Shown one piece after another: positions 27,689 through 35,967 of a stretch of 64,000 nucleotides of DNA. Origin of the DNA: Hyphomicrobiales bacterium. GTDB taxonomy: Bacteria > Pseudomonadota > Alphaproteobacteria > Rhizobiales > Rhizobiaceae. A model generated the notes under the pieces. That model saw nothing but the letters and a program-made list of their open reading frames with translations. It did no database searches and was not told the DNA's origin. Numbering within the stretch: position 1 is the stretch's first letter; each line of letters opens with the position of its first letter. The position numbers were made by a program, and so were the translations under genes. The stretch covers positions 1-64,000 of the forward strand of contig UCIA01000032.1 of assembly GCA_900472295.1 (NCBI GenBank), written 5' to 3'.

Positions 27689-29347
27689 CTAAAAATATGG
27701 GCGCGCGAGCCGCGCATACGTCGACCGGCCATTCTTGATCCGATCAAGCATCTGTCCGGCAGACCGGCCACCAAAGTATAGCGGGTAAGATCGCGACTCC
27801 CATAGGTGGTGACTGTAGGCGGCGGGAAACTCTATGTCCTGCTCGAACATCGCTTTGAGCCCGTCATTTCGCCAAGTTGGCCAATGAAAACTGCTGTAGG
27901 GTTCAACATGTGCTACCCACCGTCCGCTGCGCCACATGACATATGGCAAGCGGACCGAGAAGAGATCCCATTCGTCGGTGAAGCGAGCATATGCGTCCAG
28001 CCAGCCCCTTACGAACGCATTCCGTGGTTGTGCGAGCAATGTCGCATTGCAGAGGCCGTCTACCAGCGTCCGCCCCTGTATGCCGATGGTAAAGGGGTGG
28101 ACGAGCAATTGATCAAACCCTTTGACGGTGACCGTATCGAGATCGAGATAAATGCCCCCCTCATCGTGAAGCAGCTGCAGACGCAATAGATCCGTTTGAT
28201 GAGCAAAGTGCATGGGTGCTTCCTTGTCGGCAGGCGGAAGCTTTCGAAGCGTGAGGTATCCCCGCACGGCTTCAAATTCAGGGCTGTCAGAGAGGTGCCG
28301 ATAGTAAAAGAAAGCCTGTTCCGGCTTGATCTTGTCGACGGCAGACAGGACGGCAATCTGGTGCATTAAGTTGAAAGGCTCACCGCCGCCAAAGAAAACG
28401 AAGTGCAGGATGCGAGGCACCAGATGGCGAGCGAAACCAGAATTCCTTGTCGCTGCCGGTGCAATAATCTCATCGGAGCGCTCCTGGATCGGATCGCGCA
28501 CGAAAGGAGCCGCCGCTGGTGCCGCTGCCACAAGCTTCGTGACCCGCCCTGCAAAATCAATATTGGTATCGCGACACTCTTCGAGCGCTGCTGGATACCG
28601 CAATGAACGTTCGATTGCCGACCCCCAGTTGCCGGGTTGTGCGAAAATCGGCGTGTGTTTCAACAGATGAATACCGGCTCCTCCCTCGATGGCGATCACC
28701 CGTTTGCCAAGAAGTGTGGCCCAGTAGGCGGCATCATAAGAATCGGTGACAATGAATTCAGCTTGGCTGATCGCCCCGATCTGTCGCTTGGCTGGCCAAA
28801 TGGTATCGATATGCGTCATGTCGGCATGAGGGGGCAAGCTTTCCGCTCCGACAGCCTTCAACGAAGACAATCGGCTCAGTACGATCGCAATTCCCTTACC
28901 GCCCGGCGCCGGACCCGAAAAGACAGAATCAAGACAAGTTGCTGGCGGTACCCATCGAAAGCCGAGCCCCCAATCTCGTAAACCAATCAGCGCGAAAGCA
29001 CGCAGATGCTGATAATCCTCCATGTTGCCCGGCGAAACCGGAGAAGATACTCCACCGCCCCAAAGGATCATTGGAAGGCGAGAGGCTCGCCAAAATTCGA
29101 TGCTGTGGTCAAGCGTGGGATCGCCGATGATATCGCCAGTAACGACGATGGCATCTGAGGAGTTTCTTGCCTTGATTGCGGCAGCGTCGGGCGTACGCGA
29201 GATCTCGAGGTTGCAAACGCTAATCTCAGCCGATTTGACATCGAAATAGGCAAGTGGATTTGCGTCGATTGCATGCGCAGTGTGAGCTAGCGCATCCACG
29301 CGCCTGCGCTGGTCTGCGACGAGAACAAGAATTCGTTTGGCTTTCAT
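27689..29347 (-). CDS. Two-domain glycan enzyme: pyruvyltransferase-like domain fused to GT32 glycosyltransferase
   Basis: 552-residue protein. Residues about 60-260 resemble polysaccharide pyruvyltransferases: VVTGDIIGDPTLDHSIEFWRAS, RAFALIGLRDWG, IVLSRLSS, and especially TDSYDAAYWATLLGKRVIAI at 201-220, close to the family S-D-S-Y/R-H-x-x-Y motif. Residues about 308-500 are a GT32 (OCH1/DXD sugar-binding) domain with VPRILHFVFFGG and DLLRLQLLHDEGGIYLDLDT, which includes the metal-binding D402-L-D404. No membrane segment. It faces the preceding glycosyltransferase gene tail to tail. Role in decorating a surface glycan is inferred. Confidence 0.78.
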   Translation of the reverse strand: MKAKRILVLVADQRRRVDALAHTAHAIDANPLAYFDVKSAEISVCNLEISRTPDAAAIKARNSSDAIVVTGDIIGDPTLDHSIEFWRASRLPMILWGGGVSSPVSPGNMEDYQHLRAFALIGLRDWGLGFRWVPPATCLDSVFSGPAPGGKGIAIVLSRLSSLKAVGAESLPPHADMTHIDTIWPAKRQIGAISQAEFIVTDSYDAAYWATLLGKRVIAIEGGAGIHLLKHTPIFAQPGNWGSAIERSLRYPAALEECRDTNIDFAGRVTKLVAAAPAAAPFVRDPIQERSDEIIAPAATRNSGFARHLVPRILHFVFFGGGEPFNLMHQIAVLSAVDKIKPEQAFFYYRHLSDSPEFEAVRGYLTLRKLPPADKEAPMHFAHQTDLLRLQLLHDEGGIYLDLDTVTVKGFDQLLVHPFTIGIQGRTLVDGLCNATLLAQPRNAFVRGWLDAYARFTDEWDLFSVRLPYVMWRSGRWVAHVEPYSSFHWPTWRNDGLKAMFEQDIEFPAAYSHHLWESRSYPLYFGGRSAGQMLDRIKNGRSTYARLARPYF

Positions 29348-29828
29348 GCTAGTGGCTCCGCTGTGTCGTTCTGCGGGCGCTCAAGTCAACTTTCCCGAGT
29401 GCTAATCGTACCAAGGCCGCATCTCTTTGCATGAAAAAGTATATTTTACTGACAGTAATCGAAAGCTAGGCAGTCGCAGGCATATCGCTTTGGTCTAAAT
29501 TAGAAATTGCTAATAATTGTCATTTGCACAGACGAGGGTAATATTTGGAGCCACGAAATTCCACATACTAATTCTACCCACTAGAAATATTTCTCAAGCA
29601 TTGGGAATGCTGTTGCGAACGGGCAATCGGCGTGTATATTCGCGCTCAGGGTTGAAGTTAGCAAGGTAAATGCTAGACAAGATAGCCAGCATCGCATTTG
29701 ATATCGTAGTCGGTTGCGCAAGCAAAATCTGCCAAGAAGATGGCTTTGGCATGCGCTGCGGATGATAGATTGTACCCATTAGCCGCCATGAAGTCAGGAT
29801 TGGCTATGCCCAGAAATCAGGATTGGCT
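29348..29828. other. AT-rich intergenic region between divergent island genes
   Basis: 481 bp, visibly AT-rich, separating the leftward fusion enzyme from the rightward small-protein/RTX pair. It should hold promoters for both. No complete gene is convincing: a 61-codon minus-strand frame (29594-29779) has no ribosome site or known motif. The last 35 bases contain the 23-bp tandem duplication listed separately. Confidence 0.5.
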
Positions 29829-29839
29829 ATGCCCAGAAA
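29794..29839 (+). repeat. 23-bp perfect tandem duplication over the start of the 227-residue ORF
   Basis: Two adjacent exact copies of a 23-bp unit, 29794-29816 and 29817-29839, each containing AGGA, a 6-nt spacer and ATGCCCAGAAA. The ribosome site and start codon are therefore duplicated. Because 23 is not a multiple of three, only the second ATG (29829) is in frame with the downstream gene; the first would open a different frame. Confidence 0.9.
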
Positions 29840-30512
29840 ACGGCTGGTGGCGGCAGTGCTCGGATCTATTGGGTTGGTGTGTGTGTTTGGGGTGGCCGTA
29901 ATGATGCGCGATGCGCTTGATGTCATGAGGCACATCTGGCCCGGGGTGTCGATGGCGCCCTCGACGAGCGACGAGCCCTACGAATTGCAGTTCCGCAAAC
30001 GTCTCATCGACAAAGCCAACGGCATGCCGAAAGTGAGCGAATGGATATTGGCCCCGCCGAGGGCCTTTGTTTTTGATAAGCTTGGCTTCAACGGATCTAT
30101 TAATGATTCGAAAGGTGGAGGAGAGACGTTCTTCGGAGCGGATTTAGCAGCTAGTCTATCGGCGGATGACAAAACGCTCGTTGCCACTACTAAAATCCCG
30201 AAAGAACTTCGCCGCAGTCGTTCAGTAATAATCTATATCAGGAACTTCCCTGCACATCCGGGGTTGGTCGACGCAGGCGGGTGCGTGCCACAGGAGCGGT
30301 TGAGTGAAGTGATAGGGAGTCGTTCGCGCGACACTCCATGTACGGACCCTGAATACCGCAACTATATGTGCAAGATTCAGATCCCCGTCGATGGTTGGGA
30401 TGTCAGCGTTTCCGCCACTCTCGACCTCTATAAATCCCCGGAGCATGTCTGTGCGGTAGTGCGGAGCTTCCTGGATCAATACACGGCAAGACGCGACAAA
30501 ATTCAATTCTAA
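29829..30512 (+). CDS. Unknown single-pass membrane protein upstream of the RTX gene
   Basis: 227 residues, not recognised. A positively charged start (MPRKR) leads into one transmembrane segment (about residues 7-26), which puts the rest in the periplasm. The C-terminal half has four cysteines (152, 171, 181, 208), consistent with two disulfides. The ATG at 29829 has AGGA 6 nt upstream. Its stop is 17 bp before the RTX gene start, so the two are very likely cotranscribed. A partner, anchor or immunity role for the RTX protein is possible but unproven. Codon usage is AT-rich like its island neighbours. Confidence 0.7.
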   Translation: MPRKRLVAAVLGSIGLVCVFGVAVMMRDALDVMRHIWPGVSMAPSTSDEPYELQFRKRLIDKANGMPKVSEWILAPPRAFVFDKLGFNGSINDSKGGGETFFGADLAASLSADDKTLVATTKIPKELRRSRSVIIYIRNFPAHPGLVDAGGCVPQERLSEVIGSRSRDTPCTDPEYRNYMCKIQIPVDGWDVSVSATLDLYKSPEHVCAVVRSFLDQYTARRDKIQF

Positions 30513-30529
30513 TCTCTCAGGAGCGGCAG

Positions 30530-33500
30530 ATGACAATAGGATCACCGGCGCTTTCAGCCGACGGCAATTTACAGTTGACATCGCTCGAAATGGATTTGTT
30601 GGACAGTAATCTGAAGGCACATGACCGCGGCGGGTTTTACCTCACCTATAATGCGATGACCAACAGCGAAGAAGCGTCCCTCCAGGCGCGCATCGCAACG
30701 TTCTCCGGCTCGGTTGGCGGCGCGGCGTTTGGCGCAAACCGACTTGGTCAGGAAGAGATAGGTCCCGGAACGGAGGACGGGCGATATCCGGGTATCTATC
30801 TGCTCTCTCAAGAGATTGCGGAAAGTGCATATTCGAGAATTGAGCTTCGGTTGCCTGATAACGGGGGCTTTCTGGAGAATTTGGATTTCTTTGATAGCGC
30901 CCGACAGGCCTGGGTAAATCGCGGCGTTGTCGATTACTTTCCCGGCAATCTTGTCGACGCCACACTGAACGTACTCAGCGAGATGGGTTCGGCGTTCGCT
31001 GCGGCGTTTTCGGCGAAGTGGGCCGATTCCAGCGCGGAAGATGATGCCCAACGGTTAAAGACATCGGTTGACGCTGCTTTGTCGCGTTTGGATTCGCTCT
31101 TCACGCCAGGTGCCATGCTGTCGGTGTTCGCGACGCTTGTCTATGACAGGTTCGAAAAGCAGCCGTCCAACATGTCGGGCGGGCAATACGTCCAAGGACC
31201 CAATGGATTTCAAATCTATGTGGGCGCAGACGGCCACGTTGAGGGTGCTTTCCTGCACGACTACAACGATACTCTTGTGGAGGCTACCGGAAACGCACTT
31301 GCGACCGCCCTTAATGTCAGCCTCCAAGGCATGGAATCCATTCTGACTGATGGACAGTTGTTTTCTCAGATTATTGCGGATCGAATTGCAGAAAAGATTT
31401 GGCCTAGCGTCCATGGCGATGTTCACCCGGAAAATGCCAATGAAAACCATACCGGAAGTTTCAACGGAGACGAGCAGCAACCACTTCCGCTTACTGAGAA
31501 TAACTCTGATAGGTCGATATGGCGTGCCAACGCCTCAGATGGAAACGATACGTTGCAAAGCACCTCAAGCGCAGAGCTTGACGGAGGCAAGGGCAATGAT
31601 GCGATTTTCGGGCACGATGCCTCGCTGCTAGATTTGTCTTTCGGCACAGACGTTCTCAAAGGAGGTGAAGGCGACGACATCATTTGGGGCAAGGGAGGTG
31701 ACGACATCCTCTTTGGCGATGCCGGTGATGACGTCCTCAGAGGGGGTGAGGGAAAGGATATCCTGAATGGCGGCGATGGGAAAAACATCCTCTTTGGTGG
31801 CGCTGATCAAGAGAATATCTACAAGCTGGACAAGGGCGAAAACCTTGTCATGGCTTCCAGCGGCGAGAAGGTCATTCTCGATTTCTCGAGTGCGGCTGAG
31901 CCGGATCCCGAAGCGGTCGCGGATCCCAATGCGCCTTTGGTCGCAAGTGCTGTTCTCGGCACGGCCGGAAATGAAGTCTTCGTATTCCAGTCTGCCTACA
32001 AAGCACCTCTTACAGTAGTCTATGGCGGAGGCGGTAGCGACACATTCGACCTCCTTGATCCGGATAACATGGGCATCAATGTCTATGTGCTGCAGATCGA
32101 AGGAGTTGATGCTCAAAACTTCCAGTCGCTCGATCTGGAGAAAATCGAAGAATATATTGCCCAGATTGACGATGGCGATGGTTACGGCGGAGGAGCAAAC
32201 GACATTGTCATTATAAATCCTGATGCCGACGATGTTCTGAAATACAATTCCAGCCAGATGGGCACTCCGCAATCCTACACGTCTAGTTATCATGAGACCG
32301 AGATACGGGAATCGAGCTTTTCGACCAGTTATCACCCCTTTACCGTCGTCGATGCCAATCCGCTTAAATTTATCGAATACGCAGACAATCGTTCGGAGGC
32401 GAACGCATACTACACAGATCTGTACAGGCGAGTGTATGGTACCTCGGAACAGTATGGGGCAAAGGACGGCAACATCGACTACACCTTGAAAACAGGCACC
32501 ATTTCCACGAACGGGAGCACTGCCGGCATCAGGACACTTTCCCTCGGCGTTTTGGAGCAGAATTCAGAGACGGAAATGACGCCGTATATATCTGAAGGTG
32601 TAAATCTCTTATACTTTCCGGAAGGTGGAAGTGCCTACGCGGGTTATACATATGAGAAAAGCATCGAGAATTACTACTATTATAAGATGAACGGGCCCGA
32701 TCAACGAGATTTTAATGATGGCAGACACGGCGGTGTCAGTCTTGTTGGCTTCAACGATGGCGATTTTGGCATCAGTACCGACATTGAAAACCCATATGCC
32801 GCTGCGGTGAAGTCCGAGCAAGACTTGTGGCAGGTTGGTGAATGGGAGACCGCGGAGATTATTACCAACTTCATTGAAGACTACGTCTGGGATCCCAGTC
32901 TTCCTGTCATAATCGGCAAGGACCCAAAGACATTTTTGGAAGCCCTGTTTCACACATCGTACGAAGGCTGGCAGAAGGACTGGTACGGCAACGCCGCGAA
33001 AATCTTCTCTGACGAGATCAGGGCGGGTGACTTCGATCGACCCACGTTAAATATAGCAGATTTTCTCCGCCCCTCACCGATCAATGAGACGGGTGGCGAT
33101 GGTCCCGACACACTGCAGGGAGGTGGCGCCGATGACACGCTTAGTGGGGCCGGTGGTGACGATACGCTCGAAGGGGGCAAGGGTGACGATTCCCTTGCTG
33201 GGGGGGCAGGAAACGACTCGCTCAATGGGGATTTCGCCGCTGCTGCTCCTCCACCAGATTCAGGAATCGGCATAGGTTCTGGCTATATGGAAGTGCTATC
33301 GACGGCAACAAACAATTCGATTGAAGATGCGATAGATCTCACTGAAAATTTTTCATCGGCCCCAGACCAAGATATTGTTGACGCCACTGAACGCCCGCAT
33401 TCGACGGTTAGTGCTGTTGGCAATGGATCGGGCGCATTCTATAAGGTTACATTTAGCTCACCCGTGACGATCATACTTGATGTCGACGCCGCGTCGTTTG

Positions 33501-34111
33501 ACACGATAATTCGTCTTCTGGATCACAACGGAGATGTTATTGCCGAGAATGACGACGCGGGTGGGGATATGGGTTCAAGCAACAGCACGGATTCCGCTCT
33601 GACCTTTACCGTCCCCGAAAGCGGAACCTACTATATACAAGTAGATAGCTATGGCTCCGGCTCTTCGCCGACGATACCGAATGATGGAATTTACAAACTC
33701 AACGTTTCCGTGGCGCCGGCGGAAGTTCCAGGGGGGAATACCGGCAGGCCAGGACGTGATGTGCTCGACGGCGGGGAGGGCGACGATACACTTTATGGCG
33801 GTGGAGCAAATGACATTCTGATTGGAGGCGCGGGTGCCGACACATTGAGCGGGGGCTCAGACAACGACATCTTTGTCTTCAAAGCTGGCTTTGGTCTCGA
33901 CAACATAACGGATTTCAGAGCCGGCGCCGGGTCTCAGGATGTCATTCACTTCGCCCACGACGTCTTCGACGACCTGGCCTCGGTCCTCGCCGCGGCCGCA
34001 CAGGTCGGTACCGACACGGTGATCACGTATGACGGAAGCAATGTCGTGACCTTGAAGAACGTGGCCTTGGCGAACCTGCACCAGGATGATTTCCTGTTCA
34101 TCTCCGCCTGA
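30530..34111 (+). CDS. Large RTX-type calcium-binding exoprotein with PPC domain (predicted type I secretion)
   Basis: 1193 residues. Order: unknown N-terminal region (1-330); first RTX block with GGxGxDxL nonapeptides (about 335-434, e.g. GGEGDDIIWGKGGDDILFGD); unknown Tyr/Asp-rich central region (about 440-850); second RTX block (855-902); a pre-peptidase C-terminal (PPC) domain (about 928-1060, ending SGTYYIQVDSYG); third RTX block (1072-1117); and a serralysin-type C-terminal domain ending DDFLFISA, typical of type I secretion substrates. No Sec signal and no cysteine-rich part. AGGAG precedes the ATG. No HlyB/HlyD/TolC genes lie in the window. The catalytic or toxic activity, if any, is not identifiable. 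Confidence 0.88.
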   Translation: MTIGSPALSADGNLQLTSLEMDLLDSNLKAHDRGGFYLTYNAMTNSEEASLQARIATFSGSVGGAAFGANRLGQEEIGPGTEDGRYPGIYLLSQEIAESAYSRIELRLPDNGGFLENLDFFDSARQAWVNRGVVDYFPGNLVDATLNVLSEMGSAFAAAFSAKWADSSAEDDAQRLKTSVDAALSRLDSLFTPGAMLSVFATLVYDRFEKQPSNMSGGQYVQGPNGFQIYVGADGHVEGAFLHDYNDTLVEATGNALATALNVSLQGMESILTDGQLFSQIIADRIAEKIWPSVHGDVHPENANENHTGSFNGDEQQPLPLTENNSDRSIWRANASDGNDTLQSTSSAELDGGKGNDAIFGHDASLLDLSFGTDVLKGGEGDDIIWGKGGDDILFGDAGDDVLRGGEGKDILNGGDGKNILFGGADQENIYKLDKGENLVMASSGEKVILDFSSAAEPDPEAVADPNAPLVASAVLGTAGNEVFVFQSAYKAPLTVVYGGGGSDTFDLLDPDNMGINVYVLQIEGVDAQNFQSLDLEKIEEYIAQIDDGDGYGGGANDIVIINPDADDVLKYNSSQMGTPQSYTSSYHETEIRESSFSTSYHPFTVVDANPLKFIEYADNRSEANAYYTDLYRRVYGTSEQYGAKDGNIDYTLKTGTISTNGSTAGIRTLSLGVLEQNSETEMTPYISEGVNLLYFPEGGSAYAGYTYEKSIENYYYYKMNGPDQRDFNDGRHGGVSLVGFNDGDFGISTDIENPYAAAVKSEQDLWQVGEWETAEIITNFIEDYVWDPSLPVIIGKDPKTFLEALFHTSYEGWQKDWYGNAAKIFSDEIRAGDFDRPTLNIADFLRPSPINETGGDGPDTLQGGGADDTLSGAGGDDTLEGGKGDDSLAGGAGNDSLNGDFAAAAPPPDSGIGIGSGYMEVLSTATNNSIEDAIDLTENFSSAPDQDIVDATERPHSTVSAVGNGSGAFYKVTFSSPVTIILDVDAASFDTIIRLLDHNGDVIAENDDAGGDMGSSNSTDSALTFTVPESGTYYIQVDSYGSGSSPTIPNDGIYKLNVSVAPAEVPGGNTGRPGRDVLDGGEGDDTLYGGGANDILIGGAGADTLSGGSDNDIFVFKAGFGLDNITDFRAGAGSQDVIHFAHDVFDDLASVLAAAAQVGTDTVITYDGSNVVTLKNVALANLHQDDFLFISA

Positions 34112-34163
34112 TATTTGGACTGGAATGCAATTGAACGCGATGCCGCAGTCCCGTCCATCTGAG

Positions 34164-34198
34164 CCGCCGCGAACAATCCTCGCGGCGGTTCTTCTTTT
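34164..34198 (+). terminator. Rho-independent terminator after the RTX gene
   Basis: A perfect 9-bp stem CCGCCGCGA (34164-34172) / TCGCGGCGG (34180-34188) with a 7-nt loop is followed by TTCTTCTTTT. It lies 53 bp past the RTX stop codon and would end the small-protein/RTX transcript. Confidence 0.85.
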
Positions 34199-34202
34199 CG
34201 CC

Positions 34203-34390
34203 GCGCCGTATCGTCAACGGTTTCTTTGAGCACATTTCGGCGCAATGGCGAGTGGAACAGACGCGACTGCTGCGCGAGATCGAGCGGCACAGCGACGCGT
34301 AAGAATCATATTTGGAGGACGGCTGCGACTCCTGCACCTAGGCTCAGCAGCTTGGAACGCATGGCAACGCCCGCTTTCCCAAGTCATCTC
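34203..34390 (+). pseudogene. Possible decayed C-terminus of a serine recombinase
   Basis: In one frame: RIVNGFFEHISAQWRVEQTRLLREIERHSDA, stop, ESYLEDG. After a frameshift: LRLLHLGSAAWNAWQRP. This order resembles the C-terminal helical region of large serine recombinases found in rhizobia (…LLxEIERHQ…SYLEDGVRLLELA…). The match is from memory of the family pattern and the segment is short, so confidence is moderate. If right, it marks the right edge of the island. Confidence 0.45.
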
Positions 34391-34421
34391 GGTGAATCCG
34401 GTTTATGCGTTCACGGCCTGG

Positions 34422-35675
34422 TCACACCGGCCGCATCAGAACGTGTTTTTTCTTGCCCAATGAGAGCTTTGCGACGTTTTCCGGACTCAGATCCTGAGGC
34501 GTCACCATCCGCCGGTCGTCCGACACCGGCTGGTCGTTGACGCGCACGGCGCCGCCCTGGATGTGGCGGCGGGCCTCGCCGTTGGAGGCGGCAAGACCCG
34601 CAGTGACCAGCAGCGACAGGATGCCAATGCCGGCTTCCAGCGCAGCACTATCCACCTCGACGGTCGGCAGGGTTTCGGCTGTTACACCTTCCTCGAACGT
34701 CTTGCGTGCGGTTTCTTCCGCCGCTTGCGCTGCCTCGCGGCCGTGCACGATGGCCGTGGTTTCGGTCGCCAGCACCTTCTTGGCCTCGTTGATCTCGGAG
34801 CCGCCAAGGGCTGCCAGCTTTGCGATCTCCGACAGCGGCAAGCGGGTGAAAATCTTCAGGAAGCGCTCGACGTCGGCGTCCTCGGTGTTGCGCCAGTACT
34901 GCCAGAAATCATAGGGCGAGAAGAGGTCGCCGTTCAGCCACACCGCGCCCTTGGCCGATTTGCCCATCTTGGCGCCCGACGATGTCGTCAACAGCGGCGT
35001 GGTCAGCGCGTAGAGCTGCGGCGTGCCCATGCGGTGGCCGAGATCGACGCCGTTGATGATGTTGCCCCACTGGTCCGAACCGCCCATCTGCAGCCGGCAA
35101 TCGTGGCGGCGGCTGAGCTCGACGAAATCATAGCCCTGCAGGATCATGTAGTTGAACTCGAGGAACGACAGCGACTGTTCGCGGTCGAGTCTCAGCTTCA
35201 CGCTGTCGAAGGTGAGCATGCGGTTGACCGAAAAATGCCGGCCGACATCCCTGAGGAACTCGACATAGTTGAGCTTCATCAACCAGTCGGCATTGTTGAC
35301 CATGATGGCGTCGTTGCCGGTGTCGCCGAAGCGCAGGATGCGGCCGAAAATACGCTTGATGCCTTCGATGTTGGTGGCGATCGCCTCGGGTGTCAAAAGG
35401 CTCCGCTGGTCGTCGCGGAAGGACGGGTCGCCGATCATCGAGGTGCCACCGCCCATCAGCGCGATCGGCCGGTGGCCGGTCTCCTGCATCCAGTAGAGCA
35501 TGGTCGCCGAAATCAGATTGCCGATATGCAGGCTGGTCGCCGTGGCGTCATAGCCGACATAGGCGGTCACCGTTTCCTTGGCGAAAAGTTGATCGAGCCC
35601 TGTCTCATCCGAGATCTGGTGGATGAAACCGCGCTCGCTCATGACGCGCAGGAAATCGGATTTGAAGGCGGGCAT
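34422..35675 (-). CDS. tyrS: Tyrosyl-tRNA synthetase
   Basis: 417-residue class I synthetase charging tRNA-Tyr. Motifs: YVGYDATATSLHIGNLISA (HIGH variant HIGN), the tyrosine-pocket region DFVELSRRHDCRLQMGGSDQWGNI, and the KMSKS variant KMGKS near residue 232. A C-terminal S4 RNA-binding domain (ASNGEARRHIQGGAVRVNDQPV) completes it. Length is normal. It lies just beyond the island and faces the RTX gene tail to tail. Confidence 0.97.
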   Translation of the reverse strand: MPAFKSDFLRVMSERGFIHQISDETGLDQLFAKETVTAYVGYDATATSLHIGNLISATMLYWMQETGHRPIALMGGGTSMIGDPSFRDDQRSLLTPEAIATNIEGIKRIFGRILRFGDTGNDAIMVNNADWLMKLNYVEFLRDVGRHFSVNRMLTFDSVKLRLDREQSLSFLEFNYMILQGYDFVELSRRHDCRLQMGGSDQWGNIINGVDLGHRMGTPQLYALTTPLLTTSSGAKMGKSAKGAVWLNGDLFSPYDFWQYWRNTEDADVERFLKIFTRLPLSEIAKLAALGGSEINEAKKVLATETTAIVHGREAAQAAEETARKTFEEGVTAETLPTVEVDSAALEAGIGILSLLVTAGLAASNGEARRHIQGGAVRVNDQPVSDDRRMVTPQDLSPENVAKLSLGKKKHVLMRPV

Positions 35676-35967
35676 GGTTTCTTCCTGAAAGTGCTGGGCC
35701 GCCGCAAGGCGGGCATATATGAACGCGGGCGTTTAGCACCCAAGCGCGTTTTGCAAAAGTGGTTTCCGGTTGGACCCAGACCTTCAGGTGGCGGGCGATC
35801 ACCCGATCTTGAGGTCAGGCAAGGGGGCGCTCGGCTGCGAATGCTTGCTTCATCGTTTCCGCTGGCGTAATGAGGCGCCGCGCCAAAAGGTTCCCGCAGC
35901 CCACGATCCGAACGGCACCGCACGGCATCCATCGAATGCCCTCTAAGACGACAGAGCCACACGCGAT
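35676..35967. other. Intergenic region between tyrS and the GT2 gene
   Basis: 292 bp separating divergent genes. It must hold the tyrS promoter and that of the lipid/polyprenyl-sugar cluster. The stretch GTTTTGCAAAAGTGGTTTCC at 35745-35764 resembles a Rhizobiales repeat core. No operator or RNA element could be assigned. Confidence 0.4.

Noticed and set aside
29594..29779. 61-codon minus-strand ORF in the AT-rich island gap
   Set aside because: No ribosome site, no hydrophobic or domain pattern; chance frame.
30530..34111. RTX protein as a complete serralysin-type metalloprotease
   Set aside because: The C-terminal serralysin-like domain and RTX repeats are present, but no HExxHxxGxxH zinc motif occurs anywhere in the protein.
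26250..34300. CRISPR array or phage origin for the island
   Set aside because: No regularly spaced repeats, no cas genes and no phage structural genes; only the RTX nonapeptide repeats recur, and these are coding.
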